The position numbers and the translations under genes were made by a program. 64,000 nt of DNA, from assembly GCF_963678635.1 (NCBI RefSeq), contig NC_087068.1, forward strand, positions 17,428,027 to 17,492,026. The letters run 5' to 3'. Of this stretch, positions 28,761 to 39,311 are shown one piece after another (position 1 is the first letter of the stretch; each line of letters starts with the position of its first letter). Under the pieces are notes generated by a model, which did not search any database, was not told where the DNA came from, and saw only the letters and a list, made by a program, of their open reading frames with translations. The stretch comes from Symsagittifera roscoffensis (taxonomy: Eukaryota; Xenacoelomorpha; Acoela; Convolutidae).

Positions 28761-31700
28761 CCGAAAAGAGGGTCCTCTGTCTTCATGTAATTTGCTGCTG
28801 ATACATCGATTTGCTGAATGCTTTGTCCTTCGCGGCTCTCGTCTTTGACATCACGCATCCACTCTAGAATCCTCAAGTTCGAGTTCTCCCTCCTTTCTAT
28901 TTCACTCTGCTCGAGATCCGTCTCCAATTCTGGCGTCGAGTAATCATCCTGCGGATAATGTCCACCATCGTCAATCACTTGCCATTCCTCTTCGGCCTCC
29001 AGTTCGCCTGCGCTTAGTAGTTCATCGCCCAACTTGTCTGGCTGTATCTTATCGATCAAGAAGTCATCCCCGTACCTATTGTACCTCATACCTGTTCGTT
29101 TACGATTGCCCGTTCTGGTTTCCGGTGGTGTTGGTCGATCCGGTTCCATCCACTTCGGTACCTCGTTTTGCTCGGGATCGTTCCAGTCTTCTTCTACAAA
29201 TGAACCTGCATCCGACTCCACTTCTATCTTTTCGTTGTCGTCCAAACTCAAGTTCTCATTACCATCATTTTTCTCTCTAGTGCCTTTCTCATTCACTTCG
29301 CACGCTGGTTCCACCACCAGGTACTCAAGACCTTCCATGTCTTTTGGCAGGCACCAGTCCTCCGGAGACGGAATGTGAGGCTTCAGATTTTCGTAATGTG
29401 CTGCTCGCCCTGTACTCAAGCGATAGAACCTTCCTTGTTGATGTACTTCCGTAATCATGAACGGTCCTCTCCATTTCTTGAGTAGTTTCTTTGTTCCCTT
29501 GGGCGGTATGACATTTTGGAAAACCCACACGTATTGGCCCACTTCGTATGGCTTTGCTCTTAGTATCTTTTCGTCATATTTCTTGCGTTGCCTCATTTGC
29601 GCTTGCGCCGTGTTTCTCCGACATAGCTCGTTTAGCTCTTGTTGTCTTTTGATCGCTTCCTTCACGTATGCTTGAGGTGACGTCCTCTTCCCCTCGTACT
29701 CCGGGTAGAAGAATGTTAGAGGCATTGCCCTTTCCCTGCCTGTCAACATCATGAAAGGACTGATACCCGTCGTTGAGTGCTGAGTACTATTATAGGCTCC
29801 TACTACTTGTGGCAGGTATTTGTCCCAGTCCGTCATGTATCTCGAGCAGTACACCCTGAGCATGTTGACCAGTGTCCTGTTCTGTCTCTCTACCAACCCA
29901 TTGGTCTGTGGATGATAGGTCGTCGAGTGTGCTTGAGCAATGTGTGATCTCTTCATCAATTCTTTTGTCAAGTCCCCCACAAAAGCCTTGCCGTTGTCTG
30001 ACTGGAAAGTCATTGGACAACCATATCGCGATATCCAATGCGTTATCAGGTGATCACATGTCTCCTCTGCTGAGGCTGTCTGGCACGGAACTGCTTCCGC
30101 CAACTTGGTGAAGTGATCTATTATAACTAGTATTTGGTTATAACCCGACTCCGTCATGCAGATTTTCTGATGGTCTATCTGCACCACTTCATTGAATTCC
30201 GAACTCTCGACAGACTTGAGGGGAAACTTCATCTTCCTTGGGTCTTTTACTTGAAGGCATGCTAGGCAGGCATTCACCCACCTCTCGCAAGCTTTTCTCA
30301 TTCCCGGCCAGTCAAACCTGTGAAGTATCCTTTGTTGTACTTTATCTATCCCCTGGTGGCCCATCTGGTCGTGTGATCTGAAAAGCACCTCCGTTTGGTA
30401 CAATTGTGGTAGTATGATGAGGTTGTGTTTGTGTAATATTTTTTCCTCATCTCTTCTCTTGCACGCTACCACCCCTTCAGCTGTGTGATAAAGTAAGTCT
30501 CTCTTTTCTTTGTAGAACTGGCTCAAGATCTTGTAGCTGTCTTCCTCAAGTTCCCCCTTCTCCTTGGCTCCCGAATGGATCCATTTGGAGAGGTTACTTG
30601 TCATTTTGTCATTCTTCTGGGCCCTTATTAGGTCAGACAGCCTGTATCTCGCCTTAACGTGCTCCTTTAGCGCCATGATCTGTCCATTCATTTCACCAGG
30701 GTTGTGGATGTCATCGCTCAGCTTCACACATATCATCCTTTTCACGATTTTCATGTCGTCTTCTGGTACCAGATTCGTTCTGACGTTTGAGTTACACGAT
30801 AGTTCCCTTAGTGGTTTTCTTGAAACTGCTATTTTCTCGAGCTCTTCACCACCTCGTACCTCTTGTATTTCCAGATTGTACGTCCCTGAAGATGGATCCG
30901 TCTGTAATTCCCTGTCGTGCTGTCTTATCTTCTCTTCCGCCAGTATCATGCATAGACTGTCTTGGTCTTCGCTGCTCTCATCCGAGTCTTCATCCCATTC
31001 TTCACGCTCCCCGGACAATTTCCCTTCTCCGGTTTCGTCTTTTTCCATGAATCTGGACCACTCCCCGGACTCTTGATCTAGTCCCAGGTGTTCAACTTCT
31101 TCTCTGAATGTTACTTTCTTATCCTTGACTTTTGTCTGTTCCAGAATTTTTTCGGGGATTTTTTCAACTAGTGATCGCACAACTTCCCTGCTATCAGTGA
31201 TGCTTCCTTTTGAGACGTCAGTATTGTTCACTGTTTCTTCTCTCCGAAGTATAGTTAGTTCCGGTGCCTCCTGACCTTTCCCTTGGATCACGGGCTTGTC
31301 ATCTGATAGTTTCTCAAGCAACCTTATTAAGTCTTCATCTATTCGGACCGTTCCCTCCTCTACCTGGATGAGATCATAACCTTTTGCCTTGAGTGTTTCC
31401 CTCACGATCTTGGACTTGAGCATTATTCCTACCGGAATCCCTCTGCTTCTCTTCAAGATGGTCTTTTCAAGAGGCTCTTTCGGCAATTCGGGATGATCTT
31501 CAATCGGTTTGCCTGATTTGTCCAGCCATCTCGTGAGTGGAAGACTGTCGTACGTTTCTTTGTCCATAAAGGAGAAGCCGTCTTTGATCTCAGGTCTGTC
31601 CGCCTCTCTTTGTTGTTGCCTCTCGTAGAACTCCGTCTTCTTACTCAAGCTGTCAGCATTTTGATGTTTATCTCGTGTTCTGTGCTCAATTATCATGTTG

Positions 31701-34700
31701 TATCCATCCAAGCGAACTATCCACCTCCCAATATAGCTCTGGTCCATTGAGTACGTTTTCAGCCAGCTTAGTGCTCGGTTGTCGACTCGCAGCTTGAAGG
31801 GCTCACTGCCTAGGTATGCTCTGTATTTTTCGACAAAGGTGACCACCGCGAACATCTCTGCTTTCGGTGCTCCGTACTTCATTTCTGTGTCACTTAGGAC
31901 CTTGCTCCCGTATGCTATTGGTCTCAAGACTGTCTTCCCATTCCATTCTTGTTCTTGATGGAGAATCCCAGAAATGGCGACTACTGACGCGTCCGTGTCT
32001 AGCACGTACATCCCCTTCTCTGTCGGCATACCCAGTACTGGTGCCTCACATAGCTCTTTCTTTATTCTCTGGAATGACTCTTCTGCCGCGTTGTTCCACG
32101 TGAACTTCTTGCCCTTATGTCTCATTAGTTGTTGCATCGGGTATACCTTGTCCACATAGCCCTTGATGAATTCTCTATAATAGTTGGCGAAACCCAGGAA
32201 GCTCATCAGCTGGTGCTCCGTCTTCGGTGATTTCCAGGTTAGGACTGCTTCCACGGCGTCTGGATCAGGTCTGATGCCGTGCTTATCTACCATCCTTCCC
32301 AAGTATTTAATCGAGTCCTTGAGTATCTCGCACTTTGATGGTTTACACTTCAGCCCCGATCTTTTCATGCACGCGAACACCTCGTCAAGCCTCTCGATGT
32401 GGTCTTCTAGTGTCGGCGTTGCTATTACCACGTCGTCCACGTAGCACATTACCAGGTTGCCGTACTTCTTCGTCACGCCTATCAACGCGTGTGCCATCAG
32501 CCGCTGAAACGTGGCTGTTGCATTGCAGAGTCCAAACGGCATCCGTTTCCATTGAAACAGACCCAACTCGCAGGCGAACCCTGTTTTGTCCCTGTCTTGC
32601 TTCCTTAATGGTACCTGCCAAAAGGCCGAGCCTAAATCAAGAGTCGTAAAAAATTTCGCATCACCTAACTTCGAGAGGCTCTCATCAATTCTAGGTATGG
32701 GATAGGCATCCTTCACCGTGACGGAGTTCAGGTATCGAAAGTCACAACAAAACCTTAACTGGTCGCCTTTCTTTTTGGCCATCACTACTCCACACGCCCA
32801 CGGTGACTTGGATGGTTCTATCATGTCATACTCTAGTAACGTTTCGATTTCTTTTCTACACGCGTCTGATTTGTGTGGGGTCATGCGCCTCGCCCCCTCC
32901 CTGTGTGGTACCGCGTTTTCTTCAAGTTCAATTTCATGTTCAACAAAATTACAACACCCGATATCCGCCTTATGCCTTGAAAAGACCTCCTCGTTTCGCT
33001 CTAGTACGTCCTTGATAGCTTCGAGCTGTTCATCTTTCAGTTTGCCCCTTAAATGTTCAATCTCCGGCAGAACCGGTTTATCAATTTGCATTTCATCTAG
33101 TGTGGGTCGCTCTGGAAAGTTCGAACAGCTCGAAAGCCCATCGTCCGTTTCTGACTTAAGTGATTTGATAAGACCTGAAGAATCTTTTATTCTCTGCAAT
33201 CGTCTCAAGATACAAATTTTGTCCCTGTGGTTGGGACAATCAACAACTTCATTTTGTTTTGAGTTTTCAATTGTTTCATATCGAGTTTTAACCGGTAAAG
33301 CATATCCCAGCTTCCTCCCTCTCTGTATCGTGATCGGTATATCAAGGGTATTCAACAAGACACTGACGCAGAGGCCGCTCTTCGTTATCGAAAATGATCT
33401 TCCTAAAACAGCAGCGCTTTGACTATTGGGATTTGGAACTATACACACTTGCTTGTTGTCACTTAGTTCATTATAATTTTTCATCCTCAAGCTTACGATT
33501 GCCGCTTCATTAGCTTTTAACCTCACTCTCCTACTCAAGAATACCGGTGCTTTGTTTTCATTCGCCATTATTAAATTTACCGGTTTGATTGCGTACCTCC
33601 TATCCGGGTTCCGTATCCTGAACATTGCATTATTTAGATCAATCGTTACGTCGAAATTCCTGATGAAGTCTCTGCCCAAAATGAATTGGTCAGATTCATC
33701 TAGGTTTTCTACCACGATGAAGCTCATCCACAGGTTACGTTCCCCCAAATTGAGGGCTATTATCGGCGTCCTGCCCAGCACCCGTAGGGCCCCTTTGTTT
33801 GCAGCTGACAGCCGTATTCTCGAGTCTATCAAGTCACCTTTGTCAAAGCCCATCTTTTCCCATGTTTCGATTGGTATGACGCTCAAGACTGCTCCCGTGT
33901 CAAGTAATCCACGCAACTGAGTCTTTTTGCCATTTATGTCTAGCACGTGCCCTGTCACGTCTGCTTCCGTCCCGATGTGCATTGCATCTTCTTCAAGCAT
34001 GGCACAGTGTCCGATCGATCTTACTTTCAACTCTTCTTTCCCTACATAGATTTGTCCAATTAGGTCTTCGTCGCATGTTATCATCGTCTTGGTATAGATG
34101 TTGATTCCATCTATATTTAGCATGAACTCGTGTGGACCATAAGCTTCAGTGTACCTATTATCAACACGTACCGATTTGCTGCCCCCTCTCGTGAGTAGTG
34201 CCCTGAGCGCTCTAGAAGTCGTTTGTGGACTTATTCCACTCAAGTAGTCTGCATACACGTCAATGTGCATTATCGTCTGGTCGCTCGGCTCGCTCAAGTT
34301 TCTGGTTACCTCGTGTCCGCCCACTGTGATTATCGACATTATTCTTGCTCCGATTTTCGATATTCCAAAAGGTTTACCTGTCACCATTTTCACGGTGTTA
34401 CAATTCCCGGTCTTCATTGAGCCCGTTCTAGCCTCTGGTATTGAGTTCGATCCGGTTAATGCTCCGTTAAAATTCTGTCTTTCGATCTCCAACTTTAGTC
34501 GTTGCTCTATTTCTTTCGCAGCCAGATCTTGTTTCACTTTGGCAATTGCTTCCGTCGCCGCTTTCTCATAATTTATCTCTAGAGAGCTTCCGGCCGCGGA
34601 CTCTAACGCACCGCTAACATGTGTCACAGCTTTCACTGTCTTCGTCGGCAATTCGGTGTTTGGTGCCCCCAAGTTCCTAGATTCAAACTCGTTTTGCCTG

Positions 34701-36868
34701 TTCCGCTGATTCTGCACCGCCGCTAATGCCAACTTATGTTTGGGGTGATTCTGGTCCTTGACCGCTTCCCAGAACAAGGGACAATCCATTCTGAAGTGCC
34801 CCTCCTGGTTACAGAAGAAGCATCTGGCGCCTATCTTGATGATTAAGCCGTTATAGTACTCGTGTTCCTCCATCTGGCTCATATCCTCTTCATCCGGTGC
34901 ATAACCTAGGCTCTTCATGCCTTGTTTGTACGTTGTGCAGTCAGCCACATGATGATCCGCTGACCCGCAGTTCGCGCATGATCTGCGCTTGTCCATATCA
35001 TCTCTAGGTTTGTACCATGATGACCTCTGGGGTTGGCTTCCCCCTTGCGTGTTCCTGTTTTCGGAATATGAGTACTTCTTAGGTTTCATCAGCATGTATT
35101 CTCTTGATTTCTGTCTCATTTCTTCTGGGGTGGGTGCGCTGTCCTTCGACAATGTGTAGTATGTTGCTAACATTGTCCTTAAGTCATCACTTTTCACCCC
35201 ATCGATGAACTTCGAGGCAATGCTAAAGTTCCGTCTATTTGTCGACTCCTCTGGGTCACTCCTCCTTCTCAAGCTCTCGAGGTCATCTAGGAACCGATCT
35301 ATTGACTCGTCGTCCCTCTGCCTTCTCTTTTCAAATCGCATCATCGCTTGGTGACCCTTCATGCCTGACCCGAACCGATTCAGCAATATCTCGAAGATCT
35401 TGTCCGCGGTGTCGCGTTCTTCCTCCTTCTTTGCGACCACGCATTTTAATGCCGTTCCTTCCAAGTTGCTCAGTATGGCTGTACATGCTTGTCTTTCGTC
35501 ACTCAAGTTGTCTTGTTCTAGATGTAATCTCATCACTTCCACCCAAGTGTCAATGCATCCATCGGAGTCGTCCTTGAATTCTTTTGGCTTCTTGAATGTC
35601 TTTCTTGATTTTCCCTCTCTCCTGTCGCTCGAGTCAGTGTTCCTCGTGGCGAAGGCCTCTAGAGTCCTGTTCATCATCTCCCAAGTGCTGGCCCATGTCA
35701 TAGCATCCGGTCCTGTGTTGCTGTTAGCTGTTGAATCTCCCGGAGCAGTCGTTGTATTCGACGTTCCATTCTTCATTATTGTTTTCGCAGCTGTTGGTGC
35801 TATGCTTATCGCATCCCTGGTTAAGGGCAACGGTGTCGATTGCCGTTTGTTCCTTTGTGGTTCTACAAAGTCAACTCTGGTGCTTTGCGTACGATCCGCT
35901 GCCGGTCTTTCTTGTGGAGTAGAACCTCTCAAGATTGCATCCAACTTCGCCTGTATTGCACACGAACTCTCGGCTTGACTCTTGCTCATTGTGTCCATTC
36001 TCCTTTCCAGGCTCCCTAATTGGCTGTTGACATCATCATATCGGTTCTTCAACTGTTGCATGTCTGTTTTGATGTTCTTTTCTCGTTCTTCGTTGGTGGC
36101 TTCTACCTTATCTGACATTTCCTTGAGTCTCTCCTCTGTTGCCTTAGCTAGGTTAAAATAACTGTCTAGATACTCGTGCTTGTTGTATCTTATCTCCTTT
36201 TTTATCACCTCTCTGTCTTCTTCACTGTTCTTAAGTCTTTTGTCGATCTGATTTAATTTCGCCAACAAGTCGCCCAGCTCAATGGTAGTCTCTTCATGGT
36301 CAGCCGTGAGTTTCTCTTCGGCCGTAGCCTCTGCTTTAGCTTGTTCCTCATTCTGGCCGGTTTCTGTCGTTTTCGTGCTCACTGTACCAAATGTTCGTGC
36401 TCTTTCTGCTTTTGGTTCTTCAGTCACGTTTTCTTTCGTTTTTATTCCGAACATTATTCCCAATTTTTCCGTAAAAGATGTCCTCTTTACTTGAGAGTCT
36501 TCTTTCACCGTTTCTTCGGTGTTGCCTATTGCATCTTCCGCGTCATCTATCGGTGAGAACTCTATGGGTTTCTGGTTCGGTTCCTCTGCATTGGGCATTG
36601 GAGTTGACTCTGTCGCCATCTTCCTTGTTTCATCCACACTTTGATCGGGTGTCTCTAGATCAATCTCGATGGTGGGTTCTACTCGCTCCCCTTCCGTGTC
36701 CTCTTTCGCCCTGTTCTCCGCTGTACTCCTTGTGCTGACCATGTTAACTGAAAAGTTCGTCTTCGTTATCTTTGGGCCCGTTGATGTCGTTCCGCGCAGC
36801 GATGAATTATATTTCGTGTTTGATCCACTTGACCTTTTTTCGAGCACCGGTACCCTACTCCGCCTCAT
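28631..36868 (-). CDS. gag-pol: gag-pol polyprotein of element 2 (2745 aa)
   Basis: Gag and pol are fused in one frame. A predicted coiled coil at about 190-300 and a capsid-like gag region at about 420-600 precede two CCHC knuckles at 631-644 and 683-696. The protease has DTGA with D990, followed by ILGRDF. RT spans about 1335-1515 with YVDD near 1476, and RNase H about 1600-1745 with DTDAS. An acidic linker (about 1750-2100) contains two SGE motifs. Integrase has its HHCC zinc site at H2166, H2171, C2201 and C2204, and the DDE triad D2232, D2291 and E2327. A GPF motif lies near 2468. It ends at TGA shortly after the FVRGVGVGLTH motif, where element 1 reads on into the macro-like domain. Domain order and motifs are Ty3/gypsy; no chromodomain is visible. 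Having no gag stop means capsid and enzymes would be made in equal amounts unless regulated otherwise. Confidence 0.93.
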   Translation of the reverse strand: MRRSRVPVLEKRSSGSNTKYNSSLRGTTSTGPKITKTNFSVNMVSTRSTAENRAKEDTEGERVEPTIEIDLETPDQSVDETRKMATESTPMPNAEEPNQKPIEFSPIDDAEDAIGNTEETVKEDSQVKRTSFTEKLGIMFGIKTKENVTEEPKAERARTFGTVSTKTTETGQNEEQAKAEATAEEKLTADHEETTIELGDLLAKLNQIDKRLKNSEEDREVIKKEIRYNKHEYLDSYFNLAKATEERLKEMSDKVEATNEEREKNIKTDMQQLKNRYDDVNSQLGSLERRMDTMSKSQAESSCAIQAKLDAILRGSTPQERPAADRTQSTRVDFVEPQRNKRQSTPLPLTRDAISIAPTAAKTIMKNGTSNTTTAPGDSTANSNTGPDAMTWASTWEMMNRTLEAFATRNTDSSDRREGKSRKTFKKPKEFKDDSDGCIDTWVEVMRLHLEQDNLSDERQACTAILSNLEGTALKCVVAKKEEERDTADKIFEILLNRFGSGMKGHQAMMRFEKRRQRDDESIDRFLDDLESLRRRSDPEESTNRRNFSIASKFIDGVKSDDLRTMLATYYTLSKDSAPTPEEMRQKSREYMLMKPKKYSYSENRNTQGGSQPQRSSWYKPRDDMDKRRSCANCGSADHHVADCTTYKQGMKSLGYAPDEEDMSQMEEHEYYNGLIIKIGARCFFCNQEGHFRMDCPLFWEAVKDQNHPKHKLALAAVQNQRNRQNEFESRNLGAPNTELPTKTVKAVTHVSGALESAAGSSLEINYEKAATEAIAKVKQDLAAKEIEQRLKLEIERQNFNGALTGSNSIPEARTGSMKTGNCNTVKMVTGKPFGISKIGARIMSIITVGGHEVTRNLSEPSDQTIMHIDVYADYLSGISPQTTSRALRALLTRGGSKSVRVDNRYTEAYGPHEFMLNIDGINIYTKTMITCDEDLIGQIYVGKEELKVRSIGHCAMLEEDAMHIGTEADVTGHVLDINGKKTQLRGLLDTGAVLSVIPIETWEKMGFDKGDLIDSRIRLSAANKGALRVLGRTPIIALNLGERNLWMSFIVVENLDESDQFILGRDFIRNFDVTIDLNNAMFRIRNPDRRYAIKPVNLIMANENKAPVFLSRRVRLKANEAAIVSLRMKNYNELSDNKQVCIVPNPNSQSAAVLGRSFSITKSGLCVSVLLNTLDIPITIQRGRKLGYALPVKTRYETIENSKQNEVVDCPNHRDKICILRRLQRIKDSSGLIKSLKSETDDGLSSCSNFPERPTLDEMQIDKPVLPEIEHLRGKLKDEQLEAIKDVLERNEEVFSRHKADIGCCNFVEHEIELEENAVPHREGARRMTPHKSDACRKEIETLLEYDMIEPSKSPWACGVVMAKKKGDQLRFCCDFRYLNSVTVKDAYPIPRIDESLSKLGDAKFFTTLDLGSAFWQVPLRKQDRDKTGFACELGLFQWKRMPFGLCNATATFQRLMAHALIGVTKKYGNLVMCYVDDVVIATPTLEDHIERLDEVFACMKRSGLKCKPSKCEILKDSIKYLGRMVDKHGIRPDPDAVEAVLTWKSPKTEHQLMSFLGFANYYREFIKGYVDKVYPMQQLMRHKGKKFTWNNAAEESFQRIKKELCEAPVLGMPTEKGMYVLDTDASVVAISGILHQEQEWNGKTVLRPIAYGSKVLSDTEMKYGAPKAEMFAVVTFVEKYRAYLGSEPFKLRVDNRALSWLKTYSMDQSYIGRWIVRLDGYNMIIEHRTRDKHQNADSLSKKTEFYERQQQREADRPEIKDGFSFMDKETYDSLPLTRWLDKSGKPIEDHPELPKEPLEKTILKRSRGIPVGIMLKSKIVRETLKAKGYDLIQVEEGTVRIDEDLIRLLEKLSDDKPVIQGKGQEAPELTILRREETVNNTDVSKGSITDSREVVRSLVEKIPEKILEQTKVKDKKVTFREEVEHLGLDQESGEWSRFMEKDETGEGKLSGEREEWDEDSDESSEDQDSLCMILAEEKIRQHDRELQTDPSSGTYNLEIQEVRGGEELEKIAVSRKPLRELSCNSNVRTNLVPEDDMKIVKRMICVKLSDDIHNPGEMNGQIMALKEHVKARYRLSDLIRAQKNDKMTSNLSKWIHSGAKEKGELEEDSYKILSQFYKEKRDLLYHTAEGVVACKRRDEEKILHKHNLIILPQLYQTEVLFRSHDQMGHQGIDKVQQRILHRFDWPGMRKACERWVNACLACLQVKDPRKMKFPLKSVESSEFNEVVQIDHQKICMTESGYNQILVIIDHFTKLAEAVPCQTASAEETCDHLITHWISRYGCPMTFQSDNGKAFVGDLTKELMKRSHIAQAHSTTYHPQTNGLVERQNRTLVNMLRVYCSRYMTDWDKYLPQVVGAYNSTQHSTTGISPFMMLTGRERAMPLTFFYPEYEGKRTSPQAYVKEAIKRQQELNELCRRNTAQAQMRQRKKYDEKILRAKPYEVGQYVWVFQNVIPPKGTKKLLKKWRGPFMITEVHQQGRFYRLSTGRAAHYENLKPHIPSPEDWCLPKDMEGLEYLVVEPACEVNEKGTREKNDGNENLSLDDNEKIEVESDAGSFVEEDWNDPEQNEVPKWMEPDRPTPPETRTGNRKRTGMRYNRYGDDFLIDKIQPDKLGDELLSAGELEAEEEWQVIDDGGHYPQDDYSTPELETDLEQSEIERRENSNLRILEWMRDVKDESREGQSIQQIDVSAANYMKTEDPLFGWTATDRPLDIPKDNSDPTTSTGTSINIFVRGVGVGLTHTQKI

Positions 36869-37153
36869 TATTTCTATTTACAACTGCTTTTATTTACAAT
36901 TTTATTATATACACGATTCTATTCTAAGGGTAAAAAAAAAAAAAAATATTTTTTGTGGTAACAAATTCTGTACAACGTGTTAAAAACCTTATCCAATTCT
37001 CTTTCTAAAACCTCCGAAAAATTTTCCTTAATTTGGTCTTAACCCTACCTATTTCGATTTGTCTTATTCTGTCTTAAAACGCACTTGTTGTAATTTGACT
37101 TCAATTTCTATACCGTCCCAAGACTATTCGTCACTATCACAGTACTCTCCGTT

Positions 37154-37787
37154 AGTGTCCTAAGACCCTTGTACCAAGACCACTGTTCCAAGACTAGTGT
37201 CCCAAGACTACTGTCCCAAGACCAGTGTCCCAAGGCTAGTGTCCCAAGACTACTGTCCCAAGGGTAGTGTCCCAAGACCAGTGTCCCAAGACTACTGTCC
37301 CAAGACTAGTGTCCCAAGGCTAGTGTCCCAAGACTACTGTCCCAAGACTAGTGTCCCAAGGGTAGTGTCCCAAGACCAGTGTCCCAAGGCTGGTATCCCA
37401 AGACTAGTGTCCCAAGACTAGTGTCCCAAGACCACTGTCCCAAGACTGTCCCAAGACCACTGTCCCAAGACCCTGTCCCAAGACCACTGTCCCAAGACCA
37501 CTGTCCCAAGACCCTGTCCCAAGACCCTGTCCCAAGACCCTGTCCCAAGACCCTGTCCCAAGACCACTGTCCCAAGACCACTGTCCCAAGACCCTGTCCC
37601 AAGACCACTGTCCCAAGACCCTGTCCCAAGACCCTGTCCCAAGACCACTGTCCCAAGACCACTGTCCCAAGACCCTGTCCCAAGACCACTGTCCCAAGAC
37701 CACTGTCCCAAGACCCTGTCCCAAGACCACTGTCCCAAGACCCTGTCCCAAGACCACTGTCCCAAGACCGCTCTGTCCCAAGACTTC
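37154..37787. repeat. 13/14-bp minisatellite in element 2 leader
   Basis: More than 40 units of TGTCCCAAGACCAC (14 bp) and TGTCCCAAGACCC (13 bp) or variants with CTAG or GGTAG. The first third has mainly CTAG/CTAC-type units, and the rest is a mix of CAC and CC units in higher-order blocks. Confidence 0.95.
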
Positions 37788-38631
37788 TTCGGTCTTGTCC
37801 CAATACTCGTCACGGAGTGTCTTCCTCGTTGTAGGGTCTTCTTGAACCACCGTACCTTGTACCACCACTCAAGCTCTAGTAAAATTTTCCCAAAAACCCT
37901 CTCTTAAAAGCCAAATGCTGACCCCCCTCTTCTTTTTGGTTGTTTCTATTTCAATGTAGGTGCGCAGGTATCTTGTGATCACCTGTTCGTATAAAACCAA
38001 ACACAAATCCTCAATAAAATGCAACAAAAAATTTTAAGTAAGAAAAATAATAAAAACAGAAAAATGAGCCCACCTAAAATTTAAAGGTGACCAATGTCTA
38101 CCTTTCGTCTAAAAAAATTGTCTGGTACCTAATTGCCACGCGTTTTCCTCCCCCCACTAGTGATCTTATGGGGTATCACAAAAGCTGTCTATATCCGGTC
38201 CCCCCTACCAAACCAACCAGCGTACCAGCCTTAACTCGAGTTGGATTTTGGATCTCCACCTGATATTACCAACGCGTGTTAATTTCTAATGTAACTAAGT
38301 CAACGATGTCGACTAATTAGTTACTCTAATTTCCCCCTTTTTGCAATTTACAACCGCCAACCTCTAGCCTAACCAGTCCCCCTTCTAACCTCCCCCCTTT
38401 CTAGCCCCCCTTCTTAAGCCTAAAAATTACTTTAAGCGCCGGGTGCTAAACCTCTCAAGAGAAAACCGTAGACCTGTTTCCAGGCCTGCTCAAGTAAAAA
38501 CGTTCCTCAAAACTGGGGGATTTCGCTTATCCAATTTTACACTTATTTCCTATAATGTAATGTGGATTCTAACGATACCCGTTCTGCCCAACTCGAGAAC
38601 TCGAGAATTGCCAAATCCTTCTTGGCTGCTT

Positions 38632-38822
38632 TCCCACTCGACTGGTCACCTGTTCCAGTCCAGTCTCCTATTGGTTCAGCCAAGTGTCCCTGAACCACTT
38701 TCCCACTCGGCTGGTCACCTCTTCCAGTCAAGTCTCCTATTGGTTCAGCTCAAGTGTCCCTGAACCACTTTCCCACTCGGCTGGTCACCTCTTCCAGTCA
38801 AGTCTCCTATTGGTCCAGCTAA
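38632..38822. repeat. 69-70-bp tandem repeat, about 2.7 copies
   Basis: Copies start at 38632, 38701 and 38771, each with TCCCACTCG, CTGGTCACCT and TCTCCTATTGGT blocks. Confidence 0.9.
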
Positions 38823-39285
38823 GTTCCAAGCTATCTGAAAACCCTTGACAACGCCCCACTTCGGGCACTTTATTCAGTTTACTGGTTTAAATTGCTAGGT
38901 TGATCGAAACGATCGAACTTGTAAAACAGTATGGGTATACTATTTAATTAATATAAAGGTTTGATCCAACTAATCTGGTGTCAAAGTCACTGTCTTTTTT
39001 CGTTTTCTGGTTTTTGTTCCTTTTTCTATTCTTTTTTGGTTTTTGTTTTGCTTTTTGTCTTTTTGCTCGTGTTTTTGTCCCCCTAGTTGCCCCCCTTTAC
39101 TCGGTTAGCTAAGCCTCGTTCGGAGAGCGTACCAGGAAATTTTCTCGAGTTTTCTTAAAAAGCTATCACGGTATAACCGGAAGGTTTGCACGTTCCTGTC
39201 GAACCGTACCGCCGGTACTCTAGAATGGGCAATCAGCCCGAAGCTGTCTCAAGTGGGTTCGACTCCGTAGTCTTGATGTCGTAAA

Positions 39286-39300
39286 CACCCAGGAGCGCCA
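39286..39300 (-). promoter_or_regulatory. Primer binding site (element 2)
   Basis: TGGCGCTCCTGGGTG on the minus strand, 11 bases from the LTR, identical to element 1's site. Confidence 0.7.
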
Positions 39301-39311
39301 TAAAAACACTA

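Larger units (their letters stand above)
36869..39311 (-). other. 5' leader of element 2
   Basis: A 2.4-kb region between the 5' LTR and gag. It holds the TGTCCCAAGAC minisatellite, a repeat of about 69 bp, a plus-strand T-rich block near 38990-39080, a GATCGAAACGATC palindrome near 38903 and a block near the primer site similar to element 1's leader. The open frames across the minisatellite result from the lack of stops in the repeat and are not supported as genes. Confidence 0.7.

Noticed and set aside
37348-37868. Open frames of 130-154 aa on both strands across the minisatellite
   Set aside because: They exist in several frames at once because the repeat unit has no stop codons. There is no conserved domain or initiation context.
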